A stretch of 64,000 nucleotides of DNA from Paralithodes platypus. Its lineage: Eukaryota; Arthropoda; Malacostraca; Decapoda; Lithodidae. The notes beneath the pieces are model-generated. The model worked only from the letters and a program-made list of their open reading frames with translations, had not been told where the DNA came from and ran no database searches. Numbering within the stretch: position 1 is the stretch's first letter; the number at the start of each line of letters is the position of its first letter. A program made the translations under genes and the position numbers. Positions 29,890 to 40,112 of this stretch are shown here, in pieces. The stretch covers positions 40,930,748 to 40,994,747 of the forward strand of contig CM064480.1 of NCBI GenBank assembly GCA_032716605.1, given 5' to 3'.

Positions 29890-32793
29890 TCAGTAGTTCT
29901 TGAAGGTGTGGTAGTCCCTGAAGCAGTCACCCAGGCAGAGTGCAACTTTGCACTCGGCGCACATTGAGGTGACTCTTTTGGTCACATGGGGTTTCCTCAC
30001 ACTGGAGCTGCAGACGGTGCACTGCACCTGCCTGTGACGAGTGCCAATCAGCTCGGTGTTGGTTGTGTAGTGTCTTTCGACACCCAGCTGGATGCGGTCA
30101 GGAACGTGATCCCCACGCCATGCCGTACGTCTGTGAGTGGTGGTGGCATACTTCTCCAGGAGTTGGTAGGAGACGTTGTACACGAACTCCCGGAATTTCA
30201 GCTTCTGGTTTGGGGCCATATCCTTCTTCACCAACCACAAGTTGTAGGCGTTCAGCATCGTTATGTCAACTAGGTGGAGGAAGAGCTTGTGATACCACTT
30301 CACAGTCTTCCTCAGACACTCAACACCTGACAGCTGACAGTCAGACTTGTCCACCAGGCGCATGTTTTTGGTGTAGTCCACTACCATGTCGGGCTTGTAG
30401 ATTGTCTTCCTGGTTCGGTAGTGGATTTTGCCAGAATCCACCTGGGCACCTGTGTGGACGGTGGAAAGCAGGTGGACGTCTCGCTTATCCTTCCACTTCA
30501 GGGCTATCAGTTTCCCACACTTCTCGAGCTGCTTGTATTTCTGCCCCTTTCGTCGCCTTCTTCGCACATGCCTCTCGCGGTGTTCCTTGGCCAGGTCGTC
30601 TTCTGAAGGTGTGTCACTGGAGGAGGCATCTGTGAGAGGAATGACATCACCTGTGAACTTTGGCATAAACTTTCTTGTCTTTCTGACAGTCCCACATGAC
30701 CCCGTTTGGTTGTCATAAAGAAACTGGCAGAGAGCAGGAGAAGTATACCAGTTGTCAGTGTAGATGATGTGGCCTTTGCCCAGGTAAGGTGCCAACATTT
30801 TCCTGACGATGGCACCTGACATGCCCATGGGGTCATTGGCAGCGGCTTTCGGTATGTCAATGTCAGTGCCTGTATACACGATCATGTCAAGCACTATTCC
30901 AGTTTCACAGTCGCACAACACGAAGAGCTTGATTCCGAACCTATGCCTCTTCAAGGGGATATACTGCTTGAAAACAAGACGTCCTTTGAAGAGCACGAGC
31001 GACTCATCAATCACCAAATTGAGGAAGGGGTAAAAGTATTTCCTATACCTCTCCAACAACATGGTGAACACATCCCGAACTTTCCATATCCTGTCAATCC
31101 TGTTAGGATTTTCGTTGTCTGCAAAGTGCATAAATCTTAGCAGCAACAAAAATCTGTCACGAGTCATGAACTTATTGAAAGTTGGGGTGGCGATGAGAGG
31201 GTCGTGCTTCCAGTAGTGTTGCAACACATGCTTCTTGATCAGAGGCATGAGGAACAACAAGGCAAAGAACGTCAGAAATTCTGCCACAGTCGTATCCACC
31301 CAGCCTCGTATTCTCGCTTTTGGAGAAAGGACGTCCAATCTGCCAAACACCCACCTGTAGTAGGCGTTTGTTTGGGCAACGATGTACGTCATTACCTCCA
31401 TGTCGAAAAAAGCGAGGAAGAAGTCGCTTTCGTTCGCTTGATCATCACAGGGCCAGTTGTCAGTTGTTCCTGACGTCCCAGGATTGAACTGGGGCACGTC
31501 AGGTACAAAATTGACCCCGTCAGACCAATCGAACGAAGGCATGCCAGGGATCGGAATGTCGTCTGCGTCTTCTTCTGCGTCTGAAATATCGCTTCCATGG
31601 TCGCGATACAGCACTTCATCATCATTACCCTCCTCTTCACTCGACAGACGATGCCCTTCCTCGTTTTCGTCACCGACGTCGGACTCACTCCCACTGTCCA
31701 CTCCCAAATCCCCCCACCCTTGGTCCCGTGCTAGGGCTTCGTCGTCGAAACCCGGGCTGCCAATGTCCTGCGAATCACCATCAAACAGCAGGGCGGCATA
31801 CTTAGATGGTGTAAGATTTTTCCGGGTCACTTTGGCACGTGCGGGAGTCTTATGGACAGGGACAGCAGAGGTGGTGGCAGGGGCGGCGGCAGGGGCGGCG
31901 GCGGCGGCAGGGGCGGCGGCGGCAGGGGCAGCAGTGGTGCGTGGCCTTGATGGCAAGATGATGGTGGTGCCTGTCGCCCTTCTCTCTGTTCCTTGGGCAG
32001 GGGCGGCAGGGGCGGCAGGGGCAGCAGGGGCGGCAGGGGCGGCAGGGGCAGCAGGGCCGGCAGGGACACCAGGGCCAGCAGTCGCTTTCCCAGTCGCTTT
32101 CCCTCTCCCTTTCCCCTTCCCCTTCCCTGTTCCTTGGGCAGGGGCGGCAGGGGCGGCAGGGGCAGCAGGGGCAGCAGGGGCGGCAGGGGCAGCAGGGCCG
32201 GCAGGGACACCAGGGCCAGCAGTCGCTTTCCCAGTCGCTTTCCCTCTCCCTTTCCCCTTCCCTTCCCCTGTTCCTTGGGCAGGGGCGGCAGGGGCGGCAG
32301 GGGCAGCAGGGGCGGCAGGGGCGGCAGGGGCGGCAGGGGCAGCAGGGGCAGCTGGGCCAGGGGCGGCTGGTGGTGGTGGTGGTGGTAGGGGCACTGTGGC
32401 TGGCGTACGGGTTCTCTTCCCTACGCCCGTGCCTTTAATTTTTCCTGCCCCCGCAGGTAATGCAGCCCTAGGGCGGCCTCCTGCGTCGCTGGTACCGGTG
32501 GCAGGGGTGGCAGGGGTGGCAGTGGTGGCAGTGGTGGTGGTAGTGGTTGTTGCAGTGGCCTGGGTCGTGGTGGCAGTGTCCCGAAAGACCAATGACCTCT
32601 GTGCCATTGCCCTGCTTGCACGTGTTTTACGTGCTTTTGGTGCTGGTGATTCGTCCTCTGAGCTGTAGGGCGTGTCGTACTGGTAGCTAGGGTCTTTGGC
32701 AGCCACCCTCTGCCTTCCACGGCGGCTAACACCACCAGAAGGAGGGCTGGTTGTGTCATCAGGGAGCGAGCGTGAGGGACGTGTAGGCTCCAT
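29890..32793 (-). CDS. piggyBac transposase with long Ala/Pro-rich N-terminus
   Basis: 967 residues, intact. The last ~540 residues form the piggyBac DDE domain (ESDFFLAFFDMEVM onwards). Candidate catalytic aspartates: LVIDESLVLFKG, IIYTDNWYTS and MRLVDKSDCQL. The C-terminus is a cysteine-rich zinc domain (CTVCSSSVRKPH ... CAECKVALCLGDC), which binds the element ends. The enzyme would cut and paste at TTAA without scars. Unusual: residues ~80-330 are low complexity, with A-A-P repeats and two or three ~50-residue blocks containing GKGKGKGRGKATGKAT, followed by an acidic region (DDEVLYRDHGSDISDAEED). Total length exceeds the common ~600. The N-terminal repeats are GC-rich, unlike the surroundings. 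ATG at 32793 is the first in frame. Confidence 0.95.
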   Translation of the reverse strand: MEPTRPSRSLPDDTTSPPSGGVSRRGRQRVAAKDPSYQYDTPYSSEDESPAPKARKTRASRAMAQRSLVFRDTATTTQATATTTTTTTATTATPATPATGTSDAGGRPRAALPAGAGKIKGTGVGKRTRTPATVPLPPPPPPAAPGPAAPAAPAAPAAPAAPAAPAAPAAPAQGTGEGKGKGRGKATGKATAGPGVPAGPAAPAAPAAPAAPAAPAAPAQGTGKGKGKGRGKATGKATAGPGVPAGPAAPAAPAAPAAPAAPAAPAQGTERRATGTTIILPSRPRTTAAPAAAAPAAAAAPAAAPATTSAVPVHKTPARAKVTRKNLTPSKYAALLFDGDSQDIGSPGFDDEALARDQGWGDLGVDSGSESDVGDENEEGHRLSSEEEGNDDEVLYRDHGSDISDAEEDADDIPIPGMPSFDWSDGVNFVPDVPQFNPGTSGTTDNWPCDDQANESDFFLAFFDMEVMTYIVAQTNAYYRWVFGRLDVLSPKARIRGWVDTTVAEFLTFFALLFLMPLIKKHVLQHYWKHDPLIATPTFNKFMTRDRFLLLLRFMHFADNENPNRIDRIWKVRDVFTMLLERYRKYFYPFLNLVIDESLVLFKGRLVFKQYIPLKRHRFGIKLFVLCDCETGIVLDMIVYTGTDIDIPKAAANDPMGMSGAIVRKMLAPYLGKGHIIYTDNWYTSPALCQFLYDNQTGSCGTVRKTRKFMPKFTGDVIPLTDASSSDTPSEDDLAKEHRERHVRRRRRKGQKYKQLEKCGKLIALKWKDKRDVHLLSTVHTGAQVDSGKIHYRTRKTIYKPDMVVDYTKNMRLVDKSDCQLSGVECLRKTVKWYHKLFLHLVDITMLNAYNLWLVKKDMAPNQKLKFREFVYNVSYQLLEKYATTTHRRTAWRGDHVPDRIQLGVERHYTTNTELIGTRHRQVQCTVCSSSVRKPHVTKRVTSMCAECKVALCLGDCFRDYHTFKNY
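31855..32400. repeat. Coding GC-rich tandem repeats of the transposase N-terminus
   Basis: GCAGGGGCG/GCAGGGGCA 9-bp units embedded in a longer ~150-bp repeat (two clear copies at about 31990-32130 and 32140-32285). On the minus strand they encode Ala-Pro-Ala runs. The long open plus-strand frame here is a by-product of this composition. Confidence 0.85.
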
Positions 32794-33017
32794 GACTAGT
32801 GCGTGGTTACTGGCGCGGTGGTGCTTGCACGAGTGCGGGGCGAGCGTTTGGCGGGGTGGTATCGAGAGTTGACATGTAGTACAATACCCACACCAATTTT
32901 CAGCCGCCTGGCTATAAACGCGCGGTTTTGGTACGTGTTCAAAGTCTCTGCTCTTAAGAGTCTACCCGCAGTGCGCCGGGGGAACTCTTAAGAGTCTACC
33001 CGCAGCTCCCGGGTTAA

Positions 33018-33699
33018 TATAAACTATCGAAAGGAAATGATCTAACTAGACAAAATAATTAAATACTAAATCCATTAAAAGAAAGGGTAAGGTGAAGCAC
33101 TAATTATTGTAAGCCCTTTATAGGTAAGCCTAGTTGGTTAAGCTACAATCATGAGGTCTGACTATTAACTGTCAATCGCTTAGGAATTAACAAAGACCGA
33201 CACTCATGACCGCCACTGTAAGCAACTAGGCCTAGGCTATTATGAAATTTAAATATAAAAGGTCACATGAGAACCCTCCCCACCAGCAAAATTAATAATG
33301 AGTCCCACAATGACAAAACACAATTAACACCACAGGCACACCACCAAAGCGAAATGAACAGCCACCACAGACACCTGCAGGCCTAGACTGCCTAGCCTAG
33401 CCTAAGAGCGCGAAATGGCGCCCGACGAAATTACCCCAACCCCAATCACCAGCCCAGCTAACCCACCAAAAAAACGCTAAGGATCACACGCCCAAAAAAA
33501 CCTGGAAACTAGTCCCAAAAAAGATAGAGACGGCGCCTAAATGGTAAAAAACATGAGGGAAGAAGCTGGGTGTAAACTAGGGAACGGCAGTCGGCCAACA
33601 ACGCGCGAGGCGGCAGCCATTTGTAAGCCCACAAGCGTCAAGGAAGCAAACAAAACGGTACTACGGTAAGGAAGCTTTAGGGCACGAAGGACCATTATT
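33018..33699. other. BEL leader and primer binding site
   Basis: Noncoding continuation of the BEL leader. Next to the 5' LTR the element strand reads AATAA then TGGTCCTTCGTGCCC (33680-33694), a plausible PBS. Confidence 0.6.
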
Positions 33700-34264
33700 T
33701 ATCGGGAATTTAGATAAAGGTTAAATTACTTATCACTGGTACATGAAATATCCCAACAAATAGTTATAATATAATTACCAAAGAGGTATTCGTCGATGGG
33801 TGTAGTCCAGTCCCCCACACACGGCTAGTTCAATTGCATGACATGTAGGAATGTTCACATAATACAATATCGATACAATGAACTTAGCTTAGAGGACTGG
33901 TGATGTAGGACTGTTGTTATAAATTAGTATTTGTAGCACATGGTGAACTGTGGGTTGATTCAGAGCCGGGGGAGGAGATGTTGGCTGTACGGTGTTGATT
34001 GAGAGACTAAAGGGCCGGCCTCCGATCGCTTCGCGAAATTACATATGGCTGCCGGCTCATAATAATTATAACCCATAACTTGGTTTCATAATACATCTAG
34101 AGCTGATGTAGATATTTATACATTACAGGTAATATTTAACCTAACTTAAGAATAAACTACAATACACAAAGAACCAGCCGAAATCGTACAAGCGATACGA
34201 TACCGCCAAATTCAAATGTCCTATTGGACCAAAACCTGTCGGGATCATTACCCTATTCCCGACA
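33700..34264 (-). repeat. BEL LTR, right copy (5' LTR), uninterrupted
   Basis: 565 bp from TATCGGGAAT to ATTCCCGACA. It supplies the empty-site sequence for the LINE nested in the left LTR. Followed by the AATAA target duplication. Confidence 0.95.
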
Positions 34265-34269
34265 AATAA

Positions 34270-34476
34270 CATTATCATTTTGATATTGACATTTCATTTT
34301 CACCCCCTCGACTGTTATTTCTTTATCTATCTATAACTTTAAATGTGTAATATCTCTGACATTATAAATACTCACCCTGAACCTCATAGAGTGATATATT
34401 ATTATTTTTGTCTGACGAATACATCCTGAAATTTATGAAAACATTTAATGAAACACCCTGTAGGCCTATATCTCAG
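34270..34476. other. Unassigned AT-rich spacer
   Basis: Host-side flank of the BEL insertion; nothing recognised. Confidence 0.5.
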
Positions 34477-35096
34477 TTAACCCATAAATGGCGAGCGTCC
34501 TCTATAGAGGTTTTTGTGGTGCAATGCGAGCGGCCTCTATAGAGCCAGGGCATAAAAAATAACTTTCAAAACACACCAGTGGTACTCAAAACAAAGCAAT
34601 ATGTGATTAAGTGAGATCATTCCCCTCCATTACTTGTTAACACTCATCCATATGTGTCCCCCTTCCCCCCTCCTCAATTATCAGCTGCTTTTCTTCTTAT
34701 TCCCCCTTTTATCGGGTAAATTTCCGAGCGAATTTCCCTCGCATGGTCTCTGTAAAACGGGCGAGGCAGCTAGAGATCCTTGCAACATAGACTTCTATTG
34801 CAAGGCCTCAGTCTCGCACTGGAGGTCAGAGAGTGAGGTTATTCGCCGCTCGGGTTCTCGCCTCATGATACGACCGGGCGGCAATATTACGTATTTTTCA
34901 CCCCCAAATGCTATTCCTACATTTTTTATTGCTCTTATATGTTCATATGTTCATATTAAAATTAAAATAGGCACATATGGATAAGTAATAATGATATATA
35001 TATGGTAAATATGACTATTTTCGTCAGAATTGAACCAAATACCTTTGCATGGCGGGCACTTTAAAAAAAACATAGGCTTCGTCGTTTAAAGGTTAA
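34477..35096. mobile_element. TTAA-flanked MITE, piggyBac-like
   Basis: 620 bp bounded by TTAA (34477-34480, 35093-35096). The ends match as an imperfect inverted repeat: CCCATAAATGGCGAGC on the left, CCTTTAAACGACGAAGC on the right in reverse complement. Subterminal direct copies of GCGAGCG(T/G)CCTCTATAGAG follow the left end. No transposase, so it is non-autonomous. Confidence 0.55.
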
Positions 35097-35146
35097 TCAT
35101 CAGATTCACACAGTTCCTTCCCAAAATAAATAAAATCGTCTACTAA

Positions 35147-35374
35147 CGGCCAAAACAAAAGGAAGAAACGTATTTTGAAAGTGTTGAGGATAAGGAAAAG
35201 CAATGCATGCCCTGTGATCGTTACACCATCCACGACACCACCTTCCTTCGTGGGGACGCCCTAAGTCAGGGCAGTGCAACTACCCTCCACCATGCATTCC
35301 TCAGGACCCACTTCCATGCCTTCAAGAGAAGCTGTGCTATGTACACAGACATCCTGGGCAACCTACCCTGTTAA
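35147..35374 (+). CDS. Unrecognised ORF fragment, about 75 codons
   Basis: Open without an upstream ATG, from a stop at 35144 to TAA at 35372. It reads EETYFESVEDKEKQCMPCDR, then YTIHDTTFLRGDALSQG, and ends YTDILGNLPC. The balanced amino-acid usage and a CMPC pair suggest former coding sequence (an exon or transposon relic), but I recognise no family. An initiating Met could only be internal. Confidence 0.3.
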   Translation, partial: RPKQKEETYFESVEDKEKQCMPCDRYTIHDTTFLRGDALSQGSATTLHHAFLRTHFHAFKRSCAMYTDILGNLPC

Positions 35375-36420
35375 CCCACCAAGTGCCTCTATCACTTCTC
35401 TTTTATGTCCCTCCAACTCGACCCGGCCATACTAGTCACTATCCTCCAGAGTCACAGGACAAAACGAGTCTCGAATGGACAGAGGAAGAAGTCCGAAATA
35501 TCCCAAGAAGATTCAGTATGTACAGTCTACGACAGAACTTGTTGTCATGGCCTGAGGCAATGTGTTAGTTCACTTATCTTTTAATAGATGGCCCTTTAAT
35601 CGCTTCTAATAAAAGGGGGCGGGATTAGTATAGAGGTTGGAAGGAGGAGGAGTCTAACGTGTGTGTGTGTGTGTGTGTGTGTGTTCTAGAACAGCACTCA
35701 GAATAACTTTATTTTAACATAACACACAGGCTATATTATTAGACTAGCCCATGCCGGATCACAAATAAGTAACACACATCAGGTGTTGCGTTATTTATGA
35801 AATTTAATATACAGACAATCAAGTTTCTATCCTTCGAACTTCCCATTCCCCCCTCCTCCCCTTCTCTCTGCTGCCTTCCCCTATCTCCCCCCTTCTCTCT
35901 TTTTCTCTCCCCCTTCTCTCTCCTAACCGAATATATAATTTACCTCATCGTCGTGTTCAAAGCTGTCCATACAAAAATCTTTGGTGTTTTAATAATTATA
36001 ATACTGTTCTTTTTACCTCTACTGATTCTCAATTATTAACTCGTATTCTATTATTTACCTTATACAATGTGTTATAGAAAATAAATATATACAGTATGCT
36101 CCGTTGCAAAACACTCAAAGTTGCCAACCTTGGCGTCCTGGTTAGTGTAAACAATCTTATAAATATATAAGTAATTGAAACGGGATGTTACAATCCATGC
36201 ATCAAGACAAGTTGGATCACATTGTAATCTAGCTTTGACCAAATTATAACCAAATATATAATATCATAAAGACAAGATAATATCGGCCCAGTTAGAGAAA
36301 ACACTTTAGATGAGCCGAAACGAGTTTTTTTTTGTAATAAAAACAAATTTTCATAGTTGAGTAAATTATTTGTTTCTTCCATACCACTATTCACAGCACT
36401 GTGGTTGACCAATTCATAAT
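35375..36420. other. Unassigned stretch with a (GT)n microsatellite
   Basis: (GT)n at 35659-35685; pyrimidine-rich tract 35845-35925. No convincing gene. Confidence 0.5.
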
Positions 36421-36434
36421 CTACCTTAACATGT

Positions 36435-36960
36435 TGTTGTTGTTGTTGTTGTTCCCCAAGCTGCCTGGCCGAACAGCCCCAAGGCCCCGTTGAAGGCCAA
36501 GGCCATAACCGAGCGCCCCCACAGAACCCTCCCTGCCGACCACAATAAAGCCTGGGTGACCGAAGCCACTCAATGGCGGGGAGCTAAGGAGGGTGCGGAA
36601 ACGCCCGGGAAACCAAAGACCCACCCAGGGCCCTGTGCCCCTCAGCAATTATGAAGAGAAAGTTGAGGGGCAAAGGAAAAATGTGACGCTTTGGCTTCCA
36701 ATCTTAGTAGATTGGGAGGTCAATCCACGGAAGAGGCGCCGTCACTTGAGATCTAGAATATATATAAGTAAAAGGAACAGTCAGAGTAAGCTATGGGTAT
36801 GGCAGAGATCGCTCAGTTCTCACTCTGATAGACCAGCCCATCACCACATGACTAGAACCCAATCCTCTCAGCATCAGCTAGGAAAGGCCCTAGAAAGCCG
36901 CCTTTGGCGGCTTATTGGATAGCTCCCCTATTTCAACCCCTTTCGGGGTTGGGCATCCGC
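36435..36960 (-). mobile_element. Short internally deleted LINE derivative with complete target duplication
   Basis: Flanked by a 14-bp direct duplication CTACCTTAACATGT (36421-36434 and 36961-36974). On the minus strand it ends with a LINE C-terminal coding remnant (LFGQAA) and a (CAA)n tail, the same 3' end as the LINE fragment at 50637. The 5' part is unrelated to LINE coding sequence and is rich in hairpins. 5' and 3' ends kept with the middle missing is the pattern of a non-autonomous LINE derivative. Confidence 0.7.
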
Positions 36961-36971
36961 CTACCTTAACA

Positions 36972-37008
36972 TGTCATATTACATATTACCTTAACATGTA
37001 ATATGACA
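36972..37008. repeat. Perfect 13-bp inverted repeat
   Basis: TGTCATATTACAT (36972-36984) and its exact reverse complement ATGTAATATGACA (36996-37008), with an 11-bp loop. Confidence 0.8.
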
Positions 37009-37485
37009 CGCTATGATTATTGCATTATACTTTTCTCAGTGGATTCTTAATTACTAGCTTAATTACTGTGGCTTCCCATTATCAGTAAACAGTTCGGCGT
37101 TACCCATTGTAATGATTTACTATAAAGTAAGTCATCAAATTGAACAATTAACGATAATCCAAGTAATCTTGTTATGTTGTTTTAAAGTTGATATACTGTA
37201 AATTGTTTAGGCTTTTATATTTTTACTTCGTATTGTTTAAATTATCGTCCAAACATAATTAAAAGTATACTATAGCTCTGTGTATGTTACCTTGAATTAA
37301 ATTTAATATGTATTATTTCACCATCATTATGTTACGGTGAACATTGGTAACACATACACATTATATAATACATATAAAGGGATCTTAAAAGTAAACATTT
37401 ACAATTTATATTTATGAAATCAATATGATCTCCACCCACAAGCTGCATCAACTACCTCCTGTATTCTCGTTGGAGCTGATTTAAA
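37009..37485. other. Unassigned AT-rich stretch
   Basis: Nothing recognised. Confidence 0.5.
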
Positions 37486-38002
37486 CATTTTCCAACTTAT
37501 ATTAGGGCGGCGACGGATTCTTGTGTCGGAAATGGGGTCCAATGTATGGCCCCAAGTAAAAATTATTCATGGTTGTTCACGACACGAGGATGGACCCCCG
37601 ATGAAAAGACAAACATTTCATCGACTTTCCAATCCAGTGTTTCTCCAATATTACCGAGGAGAAAGAGGTACACCGAATCGTTCGAATTCGGGAAGTCGTG
37701 ACAACTCCCGACAGATACTTCCCCCATTATCACCAATTATATGCCCTCATAGTGGTAGCCAGGACTTCCAATCCAGTGTTTCTCCAATATTATCGAGGAC
37801 CGAATCGTTCGAATTCGGCGAAATTGTGGGAACTCCCGACAGTTACTTCCCCCCATTATCACCAATTGTAAGCCCTATGAATTGGACCTCAACATGTGTA
37901 AATATGGACACTCATACCGGTATACAAGATATGCAGCATCAGTCATCCACATCCCAATCCAGCGCTTCAAATTCTCCAATACTTTGGAGAAAGAGACAAA
38001 AG
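37486..38002 (+). pseudogene. Array unit, type III exon: integrase remnant plus Ser/Pro-rich segment
   Basis: Starts in a relic of a retroviral-type integrase (NVWPQVKIIHGCSRHEDG corresponds to the WPELTIIH...HPESQG part of the KRBA2-like integrase at 45050). It continues into twice-repeated blocks (QSSVSPIL, TESFEFG, PDSYFPPLSPIV) and ends in ASNSPILWRKRQK followed by a GTAAAA donor at 38003. Alternative frames are equally open, so it may not be translated. The same exon recurs at 40601, 41308, 44130, 46840 and 51230. Confidence 0.6.
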
Positions 38003-38300
38003 GTAAAACTCAACAAATTAAAACTGAAACAAAGATATATAAAGTCAAAATTGCTACGTTTACTAAACTGAAATTACAAGTTCTTCTCTTGATTTTACGA
38101 CTGGTTCTGACAAGAGTTTTTAGTGGTGGTAAATTTTGATTAGGTGATAAAGATAAATATTTATAAGGTCTCTTATGACTGACATTTAGGTATACATTTA
38201 ATATTCAAATTATTTTCAATTTCGTAAACAGAATATTTATTAATTTTTAACCCTCTCGGACATATGATCCAATTTTGAGCCTATTAGGGATACTTTAAAG
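38003..38300 (+). other. Conserved intron of the array
   Basis: Begins GTAAAA; contains GATTTTACGACTGGTTCTGA and TTATAAGGTCTCTTATGACT, found downstream of every type III exon and upstream of every leader exon. Interrupted at 38300 by the hAT insertion. Confidence 0.7.
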
Positions 38301-38873
38301 CAGTGGTTCTTAACCTTTTTAACAACGACCCAAAATCCTGCCCCGAATCTACTATGCCGACCCATACCCTAAATGCCTAATAAGACTTTAACTTAATGTT
38401 TTCAACATAAATATAACCCTTTCAGTATGATTACATTTGTAGGTCTGGTTACCACCAAGCTTGAGAAAGAGCAGCTCTAGGATTCAAGGGGTTCACAAAA
38501 AAAAGTTAAATATATATTGCGTAAATATGATTAAGATTGACAATACAAGGAATAAATAACGAACATTAATGACAATTATAGTCTAATAATATGTATTTTG
38601 TAACCTGAAAAATACAAATATAATTGAGAAATCCTTTCGATATGACATACAAGAACAAATATTTCCTGGTTTAATATTACTTTTGAGAAAACCAAAATAT
38701 GATTAGGCATGATTTATTATTAGCTTCTTCTCTCCAAATTAGGTTCCATATTGTGAGAGACACAGAGTGAATGAAGACGCTTTAAGAGGGTGATCGGAGT
38801 GAACAAGTCAATAATTAATAATTAATCATTATTGAGAGCCCTGACGCTACATGGATTTGACTAGCTTTTCAAA

Positions 38874-39029
38874 TTAGAGGGATTTTGATGATAGGCTGCA
38901 TCTTAGGTCATGCTCTGGTTGCAAACGGTTTCGGTACTTTGTCTTCGTGATCGTGAGTGCTGACAATCCTGCCTCACACCGGTAAGTTGTAGCAAAGGGA
39001 AGGAGCACTTTTAGGGCTTCAACGTCCAT
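38874..39029 (-). pseudogene. hAT transposase C-terminal (dimerisation) remnant
   Basis: About 51 codons: MDVEALKVLLPFATTYRCEA then GLSALTITKTKYRNRLQPEH and a stop. The C-E-x-G-x-S-x-L and K-T-K-Y-R-N-R-L motifs are hallmarks of the hAT C-terminal dimerisation region of ZBED/SCAND3-type transposases. The rest of the gene is missing or unrecognisable. Confidence 0.75.
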
Positions 39030-39596
39030 AATCGTCTAAAACTTTAAATTATTTGCATATGCAAGTACACTCCTATAATGTCAACCCCTTGAAGATTATT
39101 ACTCATTTTAAGTCTGTTTTGGTAATTAATTGACGATTTTATTCAGATTAGGAAATGTATATTATATGAAATCAGAGGGTGTAAACTCGTCCAGTGATAG
39201 CCAGAATAAACTGTCAAAATGCGGCATGATCATCAAGGCCCAGGAGATAGTGAAAAATATTAATACACAAATAGCAAACTAAATATAAAATAGACGACAA
39301 TTCACGAGTCGATCATGTGTCTCACCTTCCCATTCGAGCAGTTCAAACATAACTCACACTTAAACCCCGCTTCCATGGTCTGTACATTGTTTAAACTATT
39401 CATAAAGTTCTTCTTGGTTGGAATGGCTTACGAGAGTGTGCCAAATCATCATAAATATTCGTTTGCGATCCAAAAGTACACACATTCTTATTTTTACTGC
39501 AAACTATCGTTACCGTCGTCTTCTAATATAAATTTAATGTCGTCGTTTTTTTTACTATCACCATCTTTAAACCCCCCGCTATGGGGTATGTGCCTG

Positions 39597-39602
39597 AGTA
39601 TA

Positions 39603-39639
<37 letters not shown>

Positions 39640-39745
39640 CTATATTCCAAATACTCCCTCTCGGGCATTTACACTCTACCGCTGAACACGGTGAGGCCCG
39701 TGAGGTCTTGTTCCAGTCTAGGGAGTGAGACATGCGAAGCTTCAT
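39597..39745 (-). repeat. Retroposon fragment with poly(A) tail
   Basis: Minus-strand sequence ending TTGGAATATAGAAAA with a long A tail next to an (AT)n run. A second copy lies at 48955-49105; both share CCCGAGAGG and GACTGGAACAAGACCTCACG on the element strand. Probably a LINE 3' end or SINE. Confidence 0.65.
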
Positions 39746-40024
39746 GGCTCGAAGCAACTCCATCTCTGAAGCCGCCTCGCCTCAGTGCTTCACAGTCTCA
39801 TCCCCCACACTCGGACCCTCACTCTCAGAACGCCACCTATTGAGCAAATAACTCACCAGGCATTCACCCCCTGTACCATATTTTTGAATATGGGAATATT
39901 CATACAATGCTATTTAATCAGGGAACAATGAGGGTATTTTGTTTCGGCATTTCGGTGTGCTGTGGTAATGCACTGATACTACTAGGTACAGCACAAATTC
40001 CATCCCAATAATATCTTCCCATTG

Positions 40025-40112
40025 ACATATTGGGATTCGAACCCGGGTCCATTGGATTACCAGTCCAGTCGCAAGACCACTCTGCCACACCTCCACACAT
40101 ACATACCATCTT
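40025..40112 (-). repeat. tRNA-derived SINE-like sequence
   Basis: Minus strand: A box TGGCAGAGTGG and B box GGTTCGAATCC, 46 bp apart, with an anticodon-arm-like CTGGACTGGTAATCCAATGG. It resembles a tRNA but lacks a paired acceptor stem, so it is more likely a SINE head inside the hAT element. Confidence 0.5.

Larger units (their letters stand above)
27270..33017 (-). mobile_element. piggyBac element, 5.7 kb, inserted in the BEL leader
   Basis: Bounded by TTAA at 27270-27273 and 33014-33017. The ends are related but not simple terminal repeats: CCTCTCCGCGGCGCACAGGG on the left and, reverse-complemented, CCCGGGAGCTGCGGGTAGAC on the right, with CGGCGCAC in both. The right end holds two copies of CTCTTAAGAGTCTACCCGCA (32951 and 32985). 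It contains one intact transposase. At 5.7 kb it is longer than most piggyBac elements because of ~2.6 kb of noncoding sequence on the left. Confidence 0.85.
19066..34264 (-). mobile_element. BEL/Pao LTR retrotransposon carrying two nested insertions
   Basis: The LTRs (19066-21744, interrupted; 33700-34264) are flanked by a perfect 5-bp duplication AATAA (19061-19065 and 34265-34269). LTR ends are TATCGGGAAT...ATTCCCGACA on the plus strand. The minus-strand order is gag, protease, RT, RNase H, integrase, C-terminal domain. About six substitutions or indels over 565 bp separate the LTRs, roughly 1%. Later insertions: a CR1-like LINE in the left LTR and a piggyBac element in the leader. Confidence 0.95.

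Noticed and set aside
31457..32668. 403-codon plus-strand ORF rich in AAGAAGAAG-type residues
   Set aside because: It lies opposite the piggyBac transposase and exists only because the GC-rich 9-bp repeats lack stops on both strands.
40025..40112. A functional tRNA gene (also 29243-29335)
   Set aside because: A and B boxes are present, but acceptor and anticodon stems do not pair properly, and both lie inside transposons. A SINE head is the better explanation.
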